Shown one piece after another: positions 1 to 12,425 of a stretch of 64,000 bases of DNA; position 1 is the stretch's first letter, and the number at the start of each line of letters is the position of its first letter. This DNA comes from Tetragonia tetragonoides. Taxonomy: Eukaryota; Streptophyta; Magnoliopsida; Caryophyllales; Aizoaceae. Where the stretch lies: assembly GCA_038025085.1 (NCBI GenBank), contig CM076140.1, positions 15,830,001 through 15,894,000 on the forward strand, read 5' to 3'. The position numbers and the translations under genes are program-made. The notes under the pieces were generated by a model. That model saw only the letters and a program-made list of their open reading frames with translations. It was not told the DNA's origin and made no database searches.

Positions 1-100
1 TATCTCTTGGACATCTTCCAGTTTTCCAGGAGAGAAGTTGATAGGACGGAGACACGGAGTTGGATGAGCTGTACTTGCTTCTTCCTTTTCTCATTATTTT

Positions 101-562
101 AAGGACAAATTGGCCAAAACCCTCTAGACTTTTGATCATTTTGGCCAGAACACCCACATATTTTGAACTTTGGCAAGTACCCCCTGGAAAAATTAAAAAG
201 TCGTGCTAATCCCCCCAAACTTGATTTTCCGACTAATTTATAAATTTTTGATCCCGTTTTGCCCTCATGCGTTTTGCAAAAGATACATTTTTTCCATACG
301 AAATGAAAAGTTAGCACATTGTAATACCCATTACTTTTCTTTTTATGTGGTAACTTCTCATTTCGTATGGAAAAATGTATCTTTTGCAAAACGCATGAGG
401 GCAAAACTGGATCAAAAATTTATAAGGTGGTCGGAAAATCAAGCTTGGGGGGATTAACACGGCTTTTTAATTTTTCTAGGGGACACTTGCCAAAATTCAA
501 AGTATTTGGGTGTTCTAGCCAAAATGTTCAAAAGTGTAGGGGGTTTTGGCCAATTTATCCTT
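101..562. mobile_element. Foldback (full-length inverted repeat) MITE-like element
   Basis: The two halves are near-perfect reverse complements. The left end reads AAGGACAAATTGGCC and the right end reads GGCCAATTTATCCTT. The arms run about 220 bp to a short loop near 320-345. A possible 5-bp target duplication ATTTT flanks it (96-100 and 563-567). No transposase is visible, so it is non-autonomous; the superfamily is not certain. If transcribed within the host gene it would fold into a long hairpin. Confidence 0.75.
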
Positions 563-654
563 ATTTTAATTCACTTGTTCAACTTTCAAGCACCGGATCT
601 TTACTAGTAGTTGTCTTACACCCAACTCATTGCCAATTCTCACTCTTGAACATT

Positions 655-760
655 TCAATTGGCAAATTCATTTGGAAAGCAAAGTGCCTTGCAAATCCAA
701 AGCTTTTGCTGGGAGTGCTGTTTTTAATAAAAAACATCCCGAACAATATTCAGTGTTTCT
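655..760 (+). pseudogene. Remnant of LINE zf-RVT domain
   Basis: Two overlapping frames give FIWKAK and then KVPCKSKAFA, the conserved start of the zinc-finger region at the C-terminal end of plant non-LTR reverse transcriptases. The LINE at 13670-19646 has IWKAKVP and KVKAF at the same place, near 19060. Only about 100 bp is recognisable and a frameshift separates the halves. It is a dead fragment. Confidence 0.45.
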
Positions 761-1513
761 GGTGAATACTGTATATGGCCCTGAAAAGGTATCTTTTCTT
801 TCAGAGGTTTTCTGGGGCATCTGGAAGGGAAGATCGTTTGTAGGTGGACTGTGCTCGGCTGCTAACTTATTGTATCGTGTATTCGTGTATCGGATTCTAA
901 TGATGCTCTTGGAGGTTTTCATTTTAAGTAAAGTGGTTTTTTCTCGCTTAATCGTAATTTCTTTTCTTCGACTTTGCATTCGGTTATTCAGCCTGACTGG
1001 AGAGCATTAATGTATATGTTCTGTTCCTGTTTTTTTTCAGTCCTCATTTTGTGTACTTCCTTTAAAGAAACTGCTGAAATTTAAAAGGACATACCGATGG
1101 ATATAGAGAGGAATGTAAGAACGATGGATAAGGTTAAGCTTATTGCCATGCAGAATCAAGTCCTTTCCTGTATCACTAAGCATGGAACGAGCAATCTCTG
1201 CAACATTATTTAAAGTCCCACTTGATTCGTACTTCACTTAGTTGTGACAATGCCATTAAATTGAATAGTATGAATACTATTGGCTGAAGTTACATCAGTA
1301 CATCAAAAAAGTGGACTTATAGGGTTCAAGTTATGTCCCTTAGTAGTGGGACTTGAGCATTCCTAGGAGTAAATTTGCAAGACTTTGATTCAGTTAGTCA
1401 GGTCTTAAGGAGCTTGCAATGACATATGGCACCTGATGTCATTGTCTTTTGCAATCTTGGCATGCTTGTATATTTACGTTTCTGCAGCAAATGGTCCCCA
1501 CTATTTCCTTTGC

Positions 1514-1546
<33 letters not shown>

Positions 1547-1755
1547 CAGTATTTCCTCACATATCATGTTTGATATATTTCATGACAACAAAATGAGAAA
1601 GTTGTTGTTGTTGTTTTTCTTTTTTTTTTTTGTATATTTTTCTTTAGTTGAAATTTTACTTGTCCAGCAAAAACGAAATCGGAAGAGTTCATTTCTCTCT
1701 TCTAAATTATTTGCAATATGAATCTATTCCCTAAATTAATATATTGTGCCTGCAG

Positions 1756-4700
1756 GAATTCGGACATCGTGTTCGGTTGGCCACTCATACAAACTTTAGT
1801 GACTTTGTCAAATCAGCTGGTGTGGAATTTTATCCTTTAGGTGGTGATCCACGAGTTCTAGCAGGATGTAAGAAGTCTTGTACCTTGAAATTCCTTCAAG
1901 ATGTGTGTTTCTAATCAATGTCTCTCTCCTTTATTATTTTTTGTATTTTATTATCTGTCATAGTATATTTTTTCTTTTTTAGAATTTCTGGGGAGTTTGG
2001 TGTATGAGATGTTGAAAGTGGCTTTATTAACTAGCTAGCCGTTAAAAAGAGAAAAAAAGGTCAATACCACATCAATCGGTGACAAAACTAGAAATTTCGC
2101 TCATTTGAAAATGCCCAACAGTTTGGTAATTTTGTTGTGTTTGCCAAAAATAAGAGTTCTGACAATATGTTGACAGTGTTTTTGCTATGTGGGTATATTT
2201 GATTCTCTTGGCCATATTACCTATTTTTTAAAAAGTATAGGAAGTGCCTCCGATTCTCAGATGTAAGCCAAGAGCTGCTGGAAGGTCATAGACAATCCAG
2301 TTGATTAGACCAGTATGATTCGTCTAGACATTTTTCTGAACAAAAGCAATGTTGTGCCTGTCATTTAATGTCTATCTTAATGCTTAACGGTCACCTTAAT
2401 AACCATATCTTATGGTTTCATAAATACTTGCATGTTTAATTTGTTTGAATTGTGTCTAATGCCTGCCCTAGTTTATTGGTTTAGAGAATATAATGAAAGT
2501 GTATACCTTTGCATATTCTCTGTAGGCTAGTAGCTGTATGAATTGTGGTCGACTCTGCTTTCCTATTCTCTGACATGTTGCTTTTCTTGCATCTAAATCT
2601 TTTAAACCACTGAGATATAACACTTTCCCTCTCTTTTGCAAATCAGATATGGCACGAAATAAAGGGCTCATTCCTTCAGCACCAGGAGAGATATCAATTC
2701 AAAGGAAGCAATTGAAGGCTATTATAGAATCTCTTCTGCCTGCATGTATAGAACCAGACATAGAGACTGGTGTGTCTTTTAAAGCTCAAGCAATTATTGC
2801 TAACCCTCCAGCTTATGGTATGTTCCTAGTACCTGGCACTCGAAAAGGAACGAATCTTGATTTGTTTTTACACCCTTGCCAACTTTGAGCTTTCTTGTTA
2901 AGTCTTGATGATAGTCGTTCATTTTGACAGTCTCAAACCTTATACTACGATTTTTTTTTTTCTTTATGTCTTATTTTCCTCCAACTTTTTGATTTTTTCA
3001 TCATGTGGTGACGCAACACTTTGACTAGGAGTTACCAATTAGCTCCCTGGTTGCTGACTGATAAAGGTTCCAGTTTGAGAATGTTGAAGCCAAACTAAGT
3101 TTCTAAAGCTCTTCAGAAAAAAAGTATTCGCAAGAAGAAAGTTAGGAGTTAAATTTTCTTGTTTTCAGCGAGTATATAATATGTGATTGTGAGGTTCGCA
3201 CCTTATGTGTATAGTAATGTTGTTTAGCTCTTGGCCCAAGCAAGCAGATTTTCCGGAATAAATTATAATGGAATCAATATTTAGCTTACACCACCATCTT
3301 AACCAATAGGCAATAGCCCCCTGCGTTGCGTAAGCAGTCTTAACCCATGAGACTGAGGCTACTGTTTATAGGTTCTTGAAGAGAGGCTTTTGACATAGAA
3401 AATCCAAAAGTACTAGACCAGTATTTTTGGTAGCTGTCCCTTAGTTTCTGGTAGCTGTCCTTGGCTGGTGTAAAAGCTGAGGTGGTGTAATTTTCTTTTT
3501 CCTGGTATAAGGGCAGGAACAAGGATATCGACATTCAACTTCACACAATGAAGAGCCACTCACAACCACGAGCACGGTTTGGGAGGCCAACAAGTACGCA
3601 ACCTTACTCCTCAGAGTGGATCACTCTTAGGGGGGAAACATACTAGTAAGGAAACATACTAGTAACAATTATAGTGCAGTTTATAATAGGCTGGTGAAAT
3701 ATCCCGGTGAAAGCATCAAAAGAGCAAGATTTTGTGAAAGTCTTGCTAGATTATCAACGATGCAAGAATAACTATAAAAAAAGATCCCCTTTCACCAAAG
3801 AAAGTTAGAGAATAAAAAGGGACAGGTTATTTAGGTCAAGTGCACCACCACATCGTCCAAGTTCCAACAACGTTGAACAATCTACTGAAAGCAGGGTCTA
3901 GCGGTTTAGTGCCCTAGACTTGCATCTACGTAACTGGTAAAGCAGGGTCTAGCGGTTTAGTGTACACCCTAGATTTGCATCTACGTAACTGGTAAAGCAG
4001 GGTCTAGCAGTTTAGTGTACACCCTAGACTTGTATCTACGTAACTGGTAAACACCTTAAGCCAGAAGGCACCAGTGGTCTGACGGAAGCTCACTATTATT
4101 TCCCTTCGAAACTTCAGTAGTTTCTCCAAAACGCTAGGCGCTCCTCCATTTCGGCCATCCAGCCTTGTTACATATCGAAGGTATGTGAAGCACTATATGT
4201 GGGCTTGTTTTCCTAGATCCCAATCCTCAATTCCATGCCTGTGGTGTGCCTATATTTTGTTGAATATATATTTAATCAAGTGCATTTCAAGGTGTCGTGA
4301 AGAAGCTTTGGGTATTAAAGAGTAAAGACACAGTCTGTAGTCTCTTTATATAAGTAAAGACTAAAGAGATTAGAGAATGGATTGCTTTTATGTATTGCAG
4401 TATTGGTCATAGCCCATAGGCCTGCACATCCCTTGTTGGAACGGGAAAAGAAGAAAAGGAACATTGTGCTCTCGGTATATAACAAAGTTTGTGCATAGCA
4501 TATGGAGGTCAAAATTTACACCATAATCTAGTTTTCATGAATGGCGATTAACATCCCTGAGTCATATGCTATATAGATATGTTTCCATTAGAAGAGCATG
4601 GGTGACACAATCTCCAACCAGAGCTATGTTCTCATGGAAGGTGAGGGCAAAGAAGAATTAGTGGAACTGGAATGAACCTCGATTAGGAAATAGGGGAAGG

Positions 4701-7700
4701 GGGGCATGAGGATGCATTTATGCTGTGATCATCATAGTAGTGTTTGGCTGGTCTTTTCCCCCTAATTTCGCTTGTATATGGTTTTGAGCATCATTTCTCA
4801 GACTCGGGAATTTGAGGATCGGGTTCGGGTGAGGATCCGAGGATCGGATCATCAGACTTGCCTATTTTTAGAATTTTTTTCTTGTTTTGTTGCTAATTTG
4901 AAGTTACCTAGTGTCATATCGTATCCTAGTGTCTAAGTATTCGACACAGATACGTATATTGAAACGAAGAGTCCGAGAATCATTGGTTTTGAGGATGGGA
5001 TAAATGCGCTTGTCTATGTTGATGCTTTCCTTTTTCTTTTGAGCAAGTTTAATGACTTGGATCTTAATCATTTGCAGGACATGCTCATGTTGCCGAAGCT
5101 CTTGGTGTACCTCTGCACATATTCTTCACAATGCCCTGGACGTGAGTTATTACTTTGTAACCTCTGTATATATCAAATTGAACTGTTTTTCCGTGGGTCA
5201 TCAACAATTTATTATATCTTTATTTTGTTTTACCATACTACTACCGTCATAGAATGTTTGGCATGTAAACGATAAATTATTGTGGGTGAGCGGTGTCATT
5301 TATCTGAGGTTCTGTGCCAGTGCTGGCAAATGTGTGAAATAGCAATGCCTTATTGGAAAAGTGTTTGCCTGTGGTTGAATTTGCTTCTTTCTAAACCCAC
5401 AGAAGGACATACCAAAACAAACGAAATGATGGAAACTATTTATAATGCTGATATGAAATATTGGATCATTTGCTCTCACAATCTAATATTCTAATTATAC
5501 AGCCTGGTCATGAGCCTCCTGGGATGTGAATAAACTGCTCAGAGATAAACTCTCGAGCTGCCAAAAAATTCTGAACTTTCTTTTCCACGTTATATGACTG
5601 AGCTAAGGTGATGAGCTCTCACCACCCCCCCTTCCGGAGAAACAGCTGCCCACAACATGATTGACGTAAAGGGAAATATGAATGCATAGATTTAGAAAAT
5701 CTTGATTATTATGAATATCTGCAGTTGGGATCGTCTGAATTATTGTTTGTAATAATGTAAGTGGAATCGAACTCATCTGAAGTTCAGTAGCCACTGAATA
5801 GGAGTTAGCAATCTGAACCTTCATCCCTTCCTACCTTAATATTATGCCAAAGCCATATATGAAGAATACTGTTGAGAGACGGGCAGACGGAAAAACGGTT
5901 ATGATAGAGGTTGTTGAGGTCATGGTGAGAATTATGGATTATGATAGTTTTCCTGTGAGTTCCATACGTTGGTCTTGCAATGGATGAGGACAAAAAGATG
6001 CTGCAGTGCAATGCTTTCTTAGCAAGGTTTTGGTACTTTTATTTAACAGAGGCACTAGCATCTTCTCGCACAGTTGTTTATCTTTGGTATTAGGTGTTCT
6101 AATTTGCTATTGTGTGGGATGGATCTACAATATAATTGGGGTAGGCTGTAAGTTTAATTTGCTTGACACCTGTCTACTTTATATTTCTCTGCCTTTGTAA
6201 AAATATTTTTATTTTATTCTCTCTTTATCATTACATTCTTTTATTATCAAAAGAAATACCTTTTTATGTCTATACTGTAACCTAACTTTTTTATGTCTAT
6301 ACTGTAACCTAACTGATGTACATTTGAAAACATCTTATTTGCTATAATGTTTTCCCTTATAACATGGTACGAGCATTATCTGTGATAATTTCTCATTACG
6401 CTTGTTTCCAATAGGCAGGCCAACATATGAATTCCCTCATCCATTTGCTCGTGTACCTCAAAGCGCCGGTAACTGGGTATGTACTTGCCATTGGCTACTG
6501 ACATCCCCTCGTTAGTGGTCTCAAATGGTTAATTGACTGACCCTCTCTTTTTATTGGGTAACTGATGCAGTTGTCATATGTAATTGTTGATTTGCTGATT
6601 TGGTGGGGCATAAGGAGTTATATTAATGACTTCAGAAAGAGAAAATTGAAGCTTCCGCCAATTGCATACTTTAGCATGTACCATGGATCAATATCTCATT
6701 TGCCAACAGGATACATGTGGAGTCCCCATGTGGTACCTAAACCAAATGGTATTAGTTATGTTTCACCATGAAGCAAAAAAGCTATTAATAATTACAAACT
6801 CGCATCAGCTATAGTTTTTTTATATGTGGTTTTATTGTTTGGTTACCACCTCTCCATGCTTTGTAGTTTTGATTTAACTTAATTTATTTTGCAGATTGGG
6901 GCTCCTCAATTGATGTTGTTGGTTACTGTTTCTTAAACCTTCGCTCAAAGTATCGACCAAGGGAAGAGTTTGTTGAGTGGATAAATAAAGGGATGAAACC
7001 CATATACATAGGGTTTGGGAGCATGGTAAGATCTCATAAATCTAGTATCTCCATTGTGTCTTGTTGTTAAATATTGGAAGGTTCATCTCCTCTCATATAT
7101 AGACTGATTTGCAAGTTTCTACGGTTCACAATGTCTTGTCCCTCTCCTCTATTTTAGTTCGACTTATTGGTGTGTGACTGTGTGTTATTGTCTATTTCTA
7201 CGACTCTTTTCTCATGTAAAAAATCAAGGCATCCATTATCTCACTAGGAAAGGGCATAACTTTCAGTCATATAAGTTTCAGTCATATAAGATTTGTAATC
7301 TGGAAATTAATTACTGGATGAGACAATTATTTTGGCATTGAATTTGAGGTTCCTTGTTTTTCCTGGGTCTTTGCAAGTCATTCTCATGGAATATAAACAG
7401 AGCAAGAAGCACTAACGTATGACTATGTCGTTGTTCGTATTTGTTCTTCATAAGTAGCTTTTTTCTTAGTATTCTCATGGAATATAAACAGAGCAAGAAG
7501 CACTAACGTATGACTATGTCGTTGTTCGTATTTGTTCTTCATAAGGAGCTTTTTTCTTAGTATTCTCATGGAATATAAACAGAGCAAGAAGCAACTATCT
7601 CAGTCATCTCTGATTTCACTATCACGGTCGCTGATTCGTTAACCTTGAATTCTTTTTCCTTGCATATTAATTGCAGTGATTTTTCAAAGACAATAGCTAC

Positions 7701-10105
7701 CTCTACCTCTGTCAATTTGGTTTGCGAAAACTACGGGACTAGTGTTAATCTGATGTATTCTTAAGGGTTGTAGTTGACAAGTTTACATGCTTCATGTCTC
7801 TTGGTCTTCCATCCATTTCTATTGGTCCAGTTATTATACTTATAAATAATATGTGAGTTTGTTCACTAATTCTTTGCTCCTACTTAGCCCCTTGAAGATC
7901 CCAGGAAAACTACTGGAATCATTGTTGAAGCATTGAAAGATACTGGACAGCGTGGGATACTTGACCGTGGTTGGGGAGACCTTGGTGTTTGTAAGTATCC
8001 TCATCTGGTGCACTCTGCCTTTTTTTTTTTTTTTTTGTATTATTATTCTTTTCTTTAATCCTTTCTGACCTGTTGCCTTTGTAAATTTAGCTGTGCTTCC
8101 ATTGCAGTGGCATGACTGATATATATAAACTATTCTTTGTATCTAAACAAAATTTTACTAATGCCATCAAAAAAAAAAAAAAAAAAAATTACTAAAGGTG
8201 AAAAGTATCTTGGGATGGAGAGATACTTCATAGTAATCTTGATGTTACTATAAACTCTGAAACACATACATCTTAATTTTCTAGATAAGAAAGATTCTTC
8301 GAGTTTTACAATCTTTTGCAAATCACCTGTTTCTTTCTTCTAAATACTGGTTGGTATCTTGCAGTTTCAGATGTCCCAGATAACATCTTCCTCCTTGAGA
8401 ATTGTCCTCATGATTGGCTTTTCCCTCAATGTTCTGCTGTGGTAAGTTCTAATTTATGTCGTAACAGTAACTAATTGAAACATGTATAGTTGGGTGACAG
8501 TGAAATTGTGACTGCAATACTCTATGAAAATGAGGCAATGCTCCACTTGCTTCATGTCTGCTGACTTGACCAACTGCAACTTGCACAAGGTTATCCTTGC
8601 AGGGATTGTGATCAGTTATAGTGAAATACCATAGTGTTATCCTAGTGCCTAGCACAAGGTTCTCACTTTTAGGCATGTGGATGGGGTTGGATGTATGTAG
8701 CCTTTTACCCCTTCTACTGTTTTCTTTAGACTGTTGACTAGACTAGAAAGCATCGACTGGGCTACTAGCCTACTACCCAACAACTAACGACTGTGTCAGA
8801 CATTTAAATTTAGTCCATTTTCATTCATAGATGAAATTTTTTTCCAATGGTGTCCCATTCTCAACTCTGTTGCAATTACCCAGCTTAGTTATCCATATTA
8901 AAATCTTATGCAATTTAATTATGAGAACTTCTAATATATTATTATAACTGCTTATTTTGTTTTTTTATAATTAAATGCTAAAAGAAAGAACTTTTGCCAC
9001 TAATATGCAGGTTCACCATGGTGGGGCTGGAACTACAGCTACCGGATTAAAAGCTGGGGTATGATTTTGACTTTTTTTCTGTTTCTCAGATATTGAGGAT
9101 GTGAATATTTATCCACAGTAAAAGATTCTCAGACACTTTTCCTTGATTCTGTCTTTTGGGCCTTACAGTAATCACACACATTAACATGCATGATATCTAA
9201 TCTGAGAAGTAATCCAGAGGTCCCGGGTTCGAGTCCCCTTAGGGCCACTGGAGGTTTTCCTGGTCGTTTACTTCAGGGCCCATGGGATTAATCAAGCGTA
9301 GCTTGGACACCCATGTTGTCTAAAAAAAAGTATATATGCATGATATCTTATAACTAATCATATCTGCTTGGGCTGGAATCTGTTGTGTAAGTTGCCAACT
9401 TGCCAAGTAACCTTTGACTGTAAATATCACCACTGCTGTTAATAACATCCTCTGAGCTTGTTAACAATCTTATTATATGGCTTCTTACATCTTGACTTTG
9501 GTACAACACTGGGATTCAATGTGTGGTGGTTGATGCTTGCTACAACTATACTAATTGTATCATTTTTAACCTAATTGCAGTGTCCAACTACAATCGTACC
9601 ATTTTTTGGGGACCAGCTCTTTTGGGGTGATAGAATTCATCAGAAGGGCCTGGGACCAGAAGCAATACCTATTGCTCAGCTCAGTGTTGAAGCTCTTTCT
9701 AATGCTATTAACTTTATGCTCCAGCCAGAGGTAATTCTCATCTTACAACGACATGCATCAGCTGCTTCTACATTTGTGGACAAATATCTTTCTTTTAAAT
9801 TGTGAGATAATATTAGATGCAAATCCATATGGATTTGGCGTGCCTTAATATGTCATGTAATCGTGTTGATTTAAGTAGCTTCATACACTTTACACTTTCA
9901 GGTCAAATCTCGGGTAGCAGAGATTGCTCAATTGATTCAACACGAAGATGGTGTTGCAGCTGCAGTTGATGCATTTCATCGACATTTACCTGATGAACTG
10001 CCGATGGCTCCTGCACCATCAGAGCCAAGTGAAGATGATCATCCAAACCCTATTCAGTGGTTATTCACTCAAATCGGAACTTTCTGTTGCCGCACTTGTT
10101 CATAG
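1756..10105 (+). CDS. UGT80B1: Sterol 3-beta-glucosyltransferase, UGT80B1 type (5' end outside window)
   Basis: It transfers glucose from UDP-glucose to the 3-beta-hydroxyl of membrane sterols, giving steryl glucosides. Eleven exons read through in phase: 1756-1867, 2647-2817, 5078-5141, 6419-6476, 6571-6748, 6895-7025, 7888-7990, 8365-8441, 9011-9058, 9581-9730 and 9902-10105. They give 431 residues starting at EFGHRVRLAT. The nucleotide-sugar binding region is clear: HDWLFPQCSAVVHHGGAG, then CPTTIVPFFGDQ. MARNKGLIPS, YHGSISHLPTGYMWSPH and VVGYCFLNL match UGT80B1 (TRANSPARENT TESTA 15) better than UGT80A2, by memory of both families. The C terminus ends in a Cys cluster (FCCRTCS). The N-terminal exons must lie to the left. 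A likely poly(A) signal AATAAA lies near 10358. No lesions were seen in the visible exons. Confidence 0.9.
2818..5077 (+). other. Intron 2 of the UGT80 gene (2.3 kb)
   Basis: This long intron has no coding sequence I can recognise. It contains the 55-bp tandem array at 3888-4048 and, around 4800-4990, a stretch rich in GGATCGG/GAGGATC that looks like an old repeat. Confidence 0.6.
3888..4048. repeat. Tandem repeat, three units of 51-55 bp
   Basis: Units start with AAAGCAGGGTCTAGC at 3888, 3939 and 3994 and end with CTACGTAACTGGT. The last two units are 55 bp; the first lacks 4 bp (TACA) in its middle. Units differ at only a few bases, so the amplification is recent. Confidence 0.9.
6261..6313. 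repeat. Short tandem duplication in an intron
   Basis: A 26-27 bp unit (TTTTTATGTCTATACTGTAA plus CCTAAC) occurs twice in a row. Confidence 0.9.
7381..7593. repeat. 91-bp tandem repeat, about 2.3 copies
   Basis: The unit beginning TTCTCATGGAATATAAACAG recurs at 7381, 7472 and 7563, a period of 91 bp. The first two copies are nearly identical and the third stops after about 30 bp. It lies in the intron between the exons ending at 7025 and starting at 7888. Confidence 0.92.
9186..9348 (+). mobile_element. tRNA-derived SINE, family 1, 5'-truncated copy
   Basis: The insertion is bounded by a 13-bp target duplication ATGCATGATATCT at 9186-9198 and 9336-9348. The body (9199-9335) starts inside the tRNA-like head, keeps the Pol III B box (GGTTCGAGTCC) and the family body (TTCAGGGCCCATG, GCTTGGACACCCATGTT), and ends in a short A tail. 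The A box is missing, so it cannot be self-transcribed. Fuller copies are at 29457 and 37152. Confidence 0.88.
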
Positions 10106-11119
10106 GCTTCTTCGTGTGCTAGTGTCTATTTTTTTTTCCGCATGGTCTCATTTTGATCATATTGTTTTTACTTAGTTTCACAATTGCATTCGTTTTATCC
10201 AATGGCTTAGCTGAGGTCAGAATAAGGATGATAGGTTGTTACTGATTACTGAGGTACTTGTCACATATTCATATTCTTGGGTGTATATTAAAGGTGGTGG
10301 TGAGTTTTGTAAAAGCCTTGTAGTCTTTCTGCTATTCCCATTTATGTCAAAAACAAATAAAGAAAGATATCAGTGCCCGTGGACAATTATTCCTGGTCTT
10401 TTCTGGTTTCTAGTGTATTATAATTTTTCGTCTCATTTTAAAAAGATTAAGATGTAATTGCCTATAGCGGTCTAGTAATATTCGTTTGTCTCTTGGGATC
10501 TAACAAGACTAAAGTCTGAAATTTACTTGGGTGGCCTAACAAGAATTTTTGAGTACTTTAAGAAGTATTCAGTGTGAATCATCAAGTGCAATAAATCAAA
10601 CAGTTCAGTATGATGTTTGTATTAAATCAAACAACAGGTTAAGAGAGATAAATTGAACAAGTATGGCCGCAATTGGTGGCAAACTAGCTTTGGGAAAAAA
10701 CGTATTAGTAGCCGGGTAATTTTTTCCCCCACTACAGATCCCATACTAACTCCCATAAACTGAAAATCCATAACTCCAATACCCATCCCTTAACTTTAGT
10801 GGAGCCATAGGGAGAGGTACTTTGATCATCATTGAACACAAGCTCCTTCCTTTTGCAGCGGAAGATAGTGCACACATGGCTATACCAATGAGACGCGCTG
10901 AGTTTTATTAGTAAGCATTGATGAGTTAAAGAGAGTTGAAAACAATGATAATAGGTTGGAAAGGAGGAAGACATTGTCAAGTTGGTTTTAGTAGATTACT
11001 TTGCCTTCTAGTATTTTTCATTCCCTTTTTTTTATCCCTAAGTTTATGGTGTCTTTTCTCACCTAAGTCTATAAATCATGTAATTGCCTACGTTGTCTAA
11101 CGAGATTAGAATCTACTTA

Positions 11120-11880
11120 GATAGATGATGGAATTGGGGTAATGATTGAGTAGTAGAGTGAAATATTGGCTAAAATGAGAGATATGGGAGGGAATTTGTA
11201 TTAGATTTTGTGAAGAAAAGGAAAATAATTACCCTAAGGAGAAATTTTTGCAAAATTCAGGAGCAGTGCTCCCTCTTCTCACAAAATAAGTGGAGCCCAC
11301 TTTAAATTCAAATTGATAATTTTCTATTTTGTGAGAGGAGGGAACAATGCTCTTGGACTACACAATAATTCCTCCTCATTTAGGGCATGCTTGGAATGAG
11401 GGTAATGATTAAGGGGTAATAGGTAGAATTATAGGCTAAAATAGAAGGTGTGGGAGATGGTGGGTGTTAGATTTTGTGAAGAGCATGGTAATCATCCCTC
11501 CCATTTGGGGGGTAAAAGTTACCCACCCTCCCCATAGAGTAATGCATTACCCCCCCTTCTCCCATCATTTCCTCCATAACCCCCTTAATCATTAGTTCAT
11601 TACCCCATCACCACCTCCACCTTCCTATTGTACTCTTTAATTTGTTCAATTACCCCCTTAATCATTACCCTCATTCCAAGCATGCCCTATGGGTAATAGT
11701 TACTCACCTTCCCTTAGGGTAATGATTCCCTCCCTTTTTCCCTTCATTTTATCCATTACTCCTTTTATCATTAATTCATTACCCCACCATCACCTCCACC
11801 TTCATATTTTACCCTTAAATTAGCTCTATTATCCCGTTAATCATTACCCCTAATCCAAGTATGCCCGTATAGACAATCAA
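11120..11880. repeat. Nested foldback MITE complex
   Basis: An older copy appears as a left part (about 11125-11240: GGTAATGATTGAG, GATTTTGTGAAGA) and a right part (about 11700-11870: CATTACCCCTAATCC). Between them sit a younger copy of the same family (11381-11689) and a smaller foldback near 11262-11358 with arms around TGCTCCCTCTTCTCACAAAA. This arrangement means later insertion into an older element. Confidence 0.65.
11381..11689. mobile_element. Foldback MITE, GGGCATGCTTGG family
   Basis: The left end TAGGGCATGCTTGGAATGAG and its continuation (GGTAATGATTAAGGGG) are repeated in reverse complement at the right end with about one gap over 40 bp. There is no coding capacity. The flanking duplication is not clear beyond a TA dinucleotide, so the superfamily is open. 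Confidence 0.75.
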
Positions 11881-12089
11881 TAGTGGTGATAAAGTGGTTC
11901 CAAATTTTCCAAACTCATGCTCATATTATGTGATTTGTTGTGAGTTCAGTTATCCGTTTCTCCATGTCTCGTAACTTTTGATTTCTAGGAACTATTACTA
12001 TTAAGGTGATGAAACCTATGTTTACGTCGATTGTTTGATCAGTATGAATAGGTATATAACGTTAAATACGAAAGTCCGAACATGAGATT

Positions 12090-12262
12090 AAGACTCTTTT
12101 ATTTCGGCGTTTTCATGCTGCGCTCCATTTCAGTTCGTTTCGCGTCATTTCGTATCGCATTCTGTACTTTTTTTTGTCTTATATTTTGTTTAGTATTCGA
12201 ATCGTTCCGTTTCATTCTTTCCGTTCCATTCCGTACCTTTCCACGGAACCAGGCCTAGGAGT
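12090..12262. repeat. Degenerate copy of the (GTTCC)-rich Tourist-like element
   Basis: It shares GCATTCTGTACTT, the TTTTGTCT block and degenerate GTTCC pentamers with the intact element at 23483-23683. The right end reads CCAGGCCTAG, and the left end is worn. Its position only about 190 bp upstream of the protease TATA box puts it in that promoter region. Confidence 0.5.
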
Positions 12263-12425
12263 GTGCACATTTGGACATGCAAAAAAAAAAAAAAAGATAA
12301 AAAGGAGCGTGCACATTTGGGCAGTGAGACGCGCTTGGAAGGAAACATCCAACGCATTTCATAGCCCCTGAAGGCACCATACCCGCCCCACACCCCTTCA
12401 CATTTTTCCTTGACATTTCGTCGAT

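Larger units (their letters stand above)
1..1755. other. Non-coding stretch upstream of the first visible UGT80 exon
   Basis: This is probably intron of the sterol glucosyltransferase gene, because the first visible exon begins in the middle of the conserved N-terminal Rossmann half and the expected preceding exon (with the GTRGD-type motif) is not found here. It holds a foldback element, a short LINE-like remnant and a run of about 30 T near 1517. I see no other coding sequence. Confidence 0.6.
10106..12400. other. Intergenic region with UGT80 3' UTR and MITEs
   Basis: After the UGT80 stop comes about 300-400 bp of probable 3' UTR. From about 11120 the sequence consists mostly of foldback elements described separately. 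I see no gene. Confidence 0.6.

Noticed and set aside
1449..1721. ORF with Phe-rich run
   Set aside because: It is created by poly-T tracts inside intron sequence.
3888..4048. CRISPR-like array
   Set aside because: There are no unique spacers between the units; it is a head-to-tail tandem repeat in a plant intron.
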